Positions 62,425 to 64,000 of a DNA stretch of 64,000 nt are shown in pieces (the stretch's first letter is position 1; the number at the start of each line of letters is the position of its first letter). The notes below the pieces were generated by a model. That model did not search any database and was not told the origin of the DNA. It was given only the letters and a program-made list of their open reading frames with translations. The stretch comes from Planctomycetota bacterium. Its GTDB lineage: Bacteria > Planctomycetota > J058. The position numbers and the translations under genes were made by a program. The stretch lies in the NCBI GenBank assembly GCA_019636275.1, contig JAHBXY010000021.1:1-64000 (forward strand), given 5' to 3'.

Positions 62425-64000
<1,576 letters not shown>

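Overview
The window is GC-rich bacterial chromosomal DNA (well above 70% G+C by eye, with third codon positions almost always G or C). It looks like an uncultivated or poorly characterised bacterium, most likely in or near the Planctomycetota. The hints are paired DUF6655-like lipoproteins, a DUF6263-like exported protein, Hanks-type kinases fused to unusual domains, sigma-54 activators with long TPR arms, and many exported proteins of unknown function. No 16S rRNA is present, so this placement is inference. Genes are tightly packed, start codons are often GTG (some TTG), and 1-8 bp gene overlaps are common.

Layout. 1-7.1 kb: a partial gene end, a TPR-GAF-sigma54 activator, argH with an overlapping SMI1/KNR4 gene, and a zinc-motif protein with a HEAT-repeat protein. 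7.1-11.7 kb: an exported VWA protein divergent from the three-gene pntAA-pntAB-pntB transhydrogenase operon. 11.8-15.3 kb: a hot-dog thioesterase, a palindrome-rich intergenic stretch, an exported TPR protein, and a multiply frameshifted pseudokinase-STAS locus. 15.3-18.2 kb: gap-pgk-rpe. 18.4-26.4 kb: tandem lipoproteins divergent from ftsH, then a membrane protein, a GT-B glycosyltransferase and an exported duplicated-domain protein. 26.6-31 kb: queE, a GDPD-like protein, a Nif11-type peptide precursor, an exported peroxiredoxin-like gene with an in-frame TGA at the catalytic cysteine (probable selenoprotein) and a methyltransferase. 31-35.8 kb: a two-gene module (large hydrophobic protein plus zinc-ribbon/OmpA/peptidoglycan-binding protein) beside tRNA-Pro. 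35.8-41.6 kb: lexA, a DUF6263-like gene, aspartate kinase, thrC and hom. 42-49.3 kb: acyltransferase, metalloprotease-like protein, CBS protein, purH, MFS transporter and glycosyltransferase. 49.2-53.3 kb: DUF2490-like protein, ribBA, a GroES-like protein and a TPR-thioredoxin. 53.4-64 kb: kinase-DNRLRE protein, RND exporter, apaG, queG, methyltransferase, retropepsin-like protease and class I fumarase (cut by the window edge).

Four things stand out. (1) An exported, probably selenocysteine-containing peroxiredoxin sits next to an orphan Nif11/double-glycine peptide precursor. (2) A family of long inverted-repeat elements (five full copies and one partial) starts at, or within about 7 bp of, the stop codon of the preceding gene for all five full copies. 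It twice supplies the stop codon itself, and two copies carry an almost identical 118-bp insert. (3) Many genes have a TANNNT -10-like hexamer only 6-10 nt before the start codon, suggesting leaderless transcription. (4) A pseudokinase-STAS fusion has lost the key residues of both domains.

Metabolically the window covers arginine, threonine/homoserine, purine, riboflavin and queuosine steps, lower glycolysis, NAD(P) transhydrogenation and fumarate hydration. This is consistent with a free-living heterotroph with heavy investment in envelope and signalling proteins.
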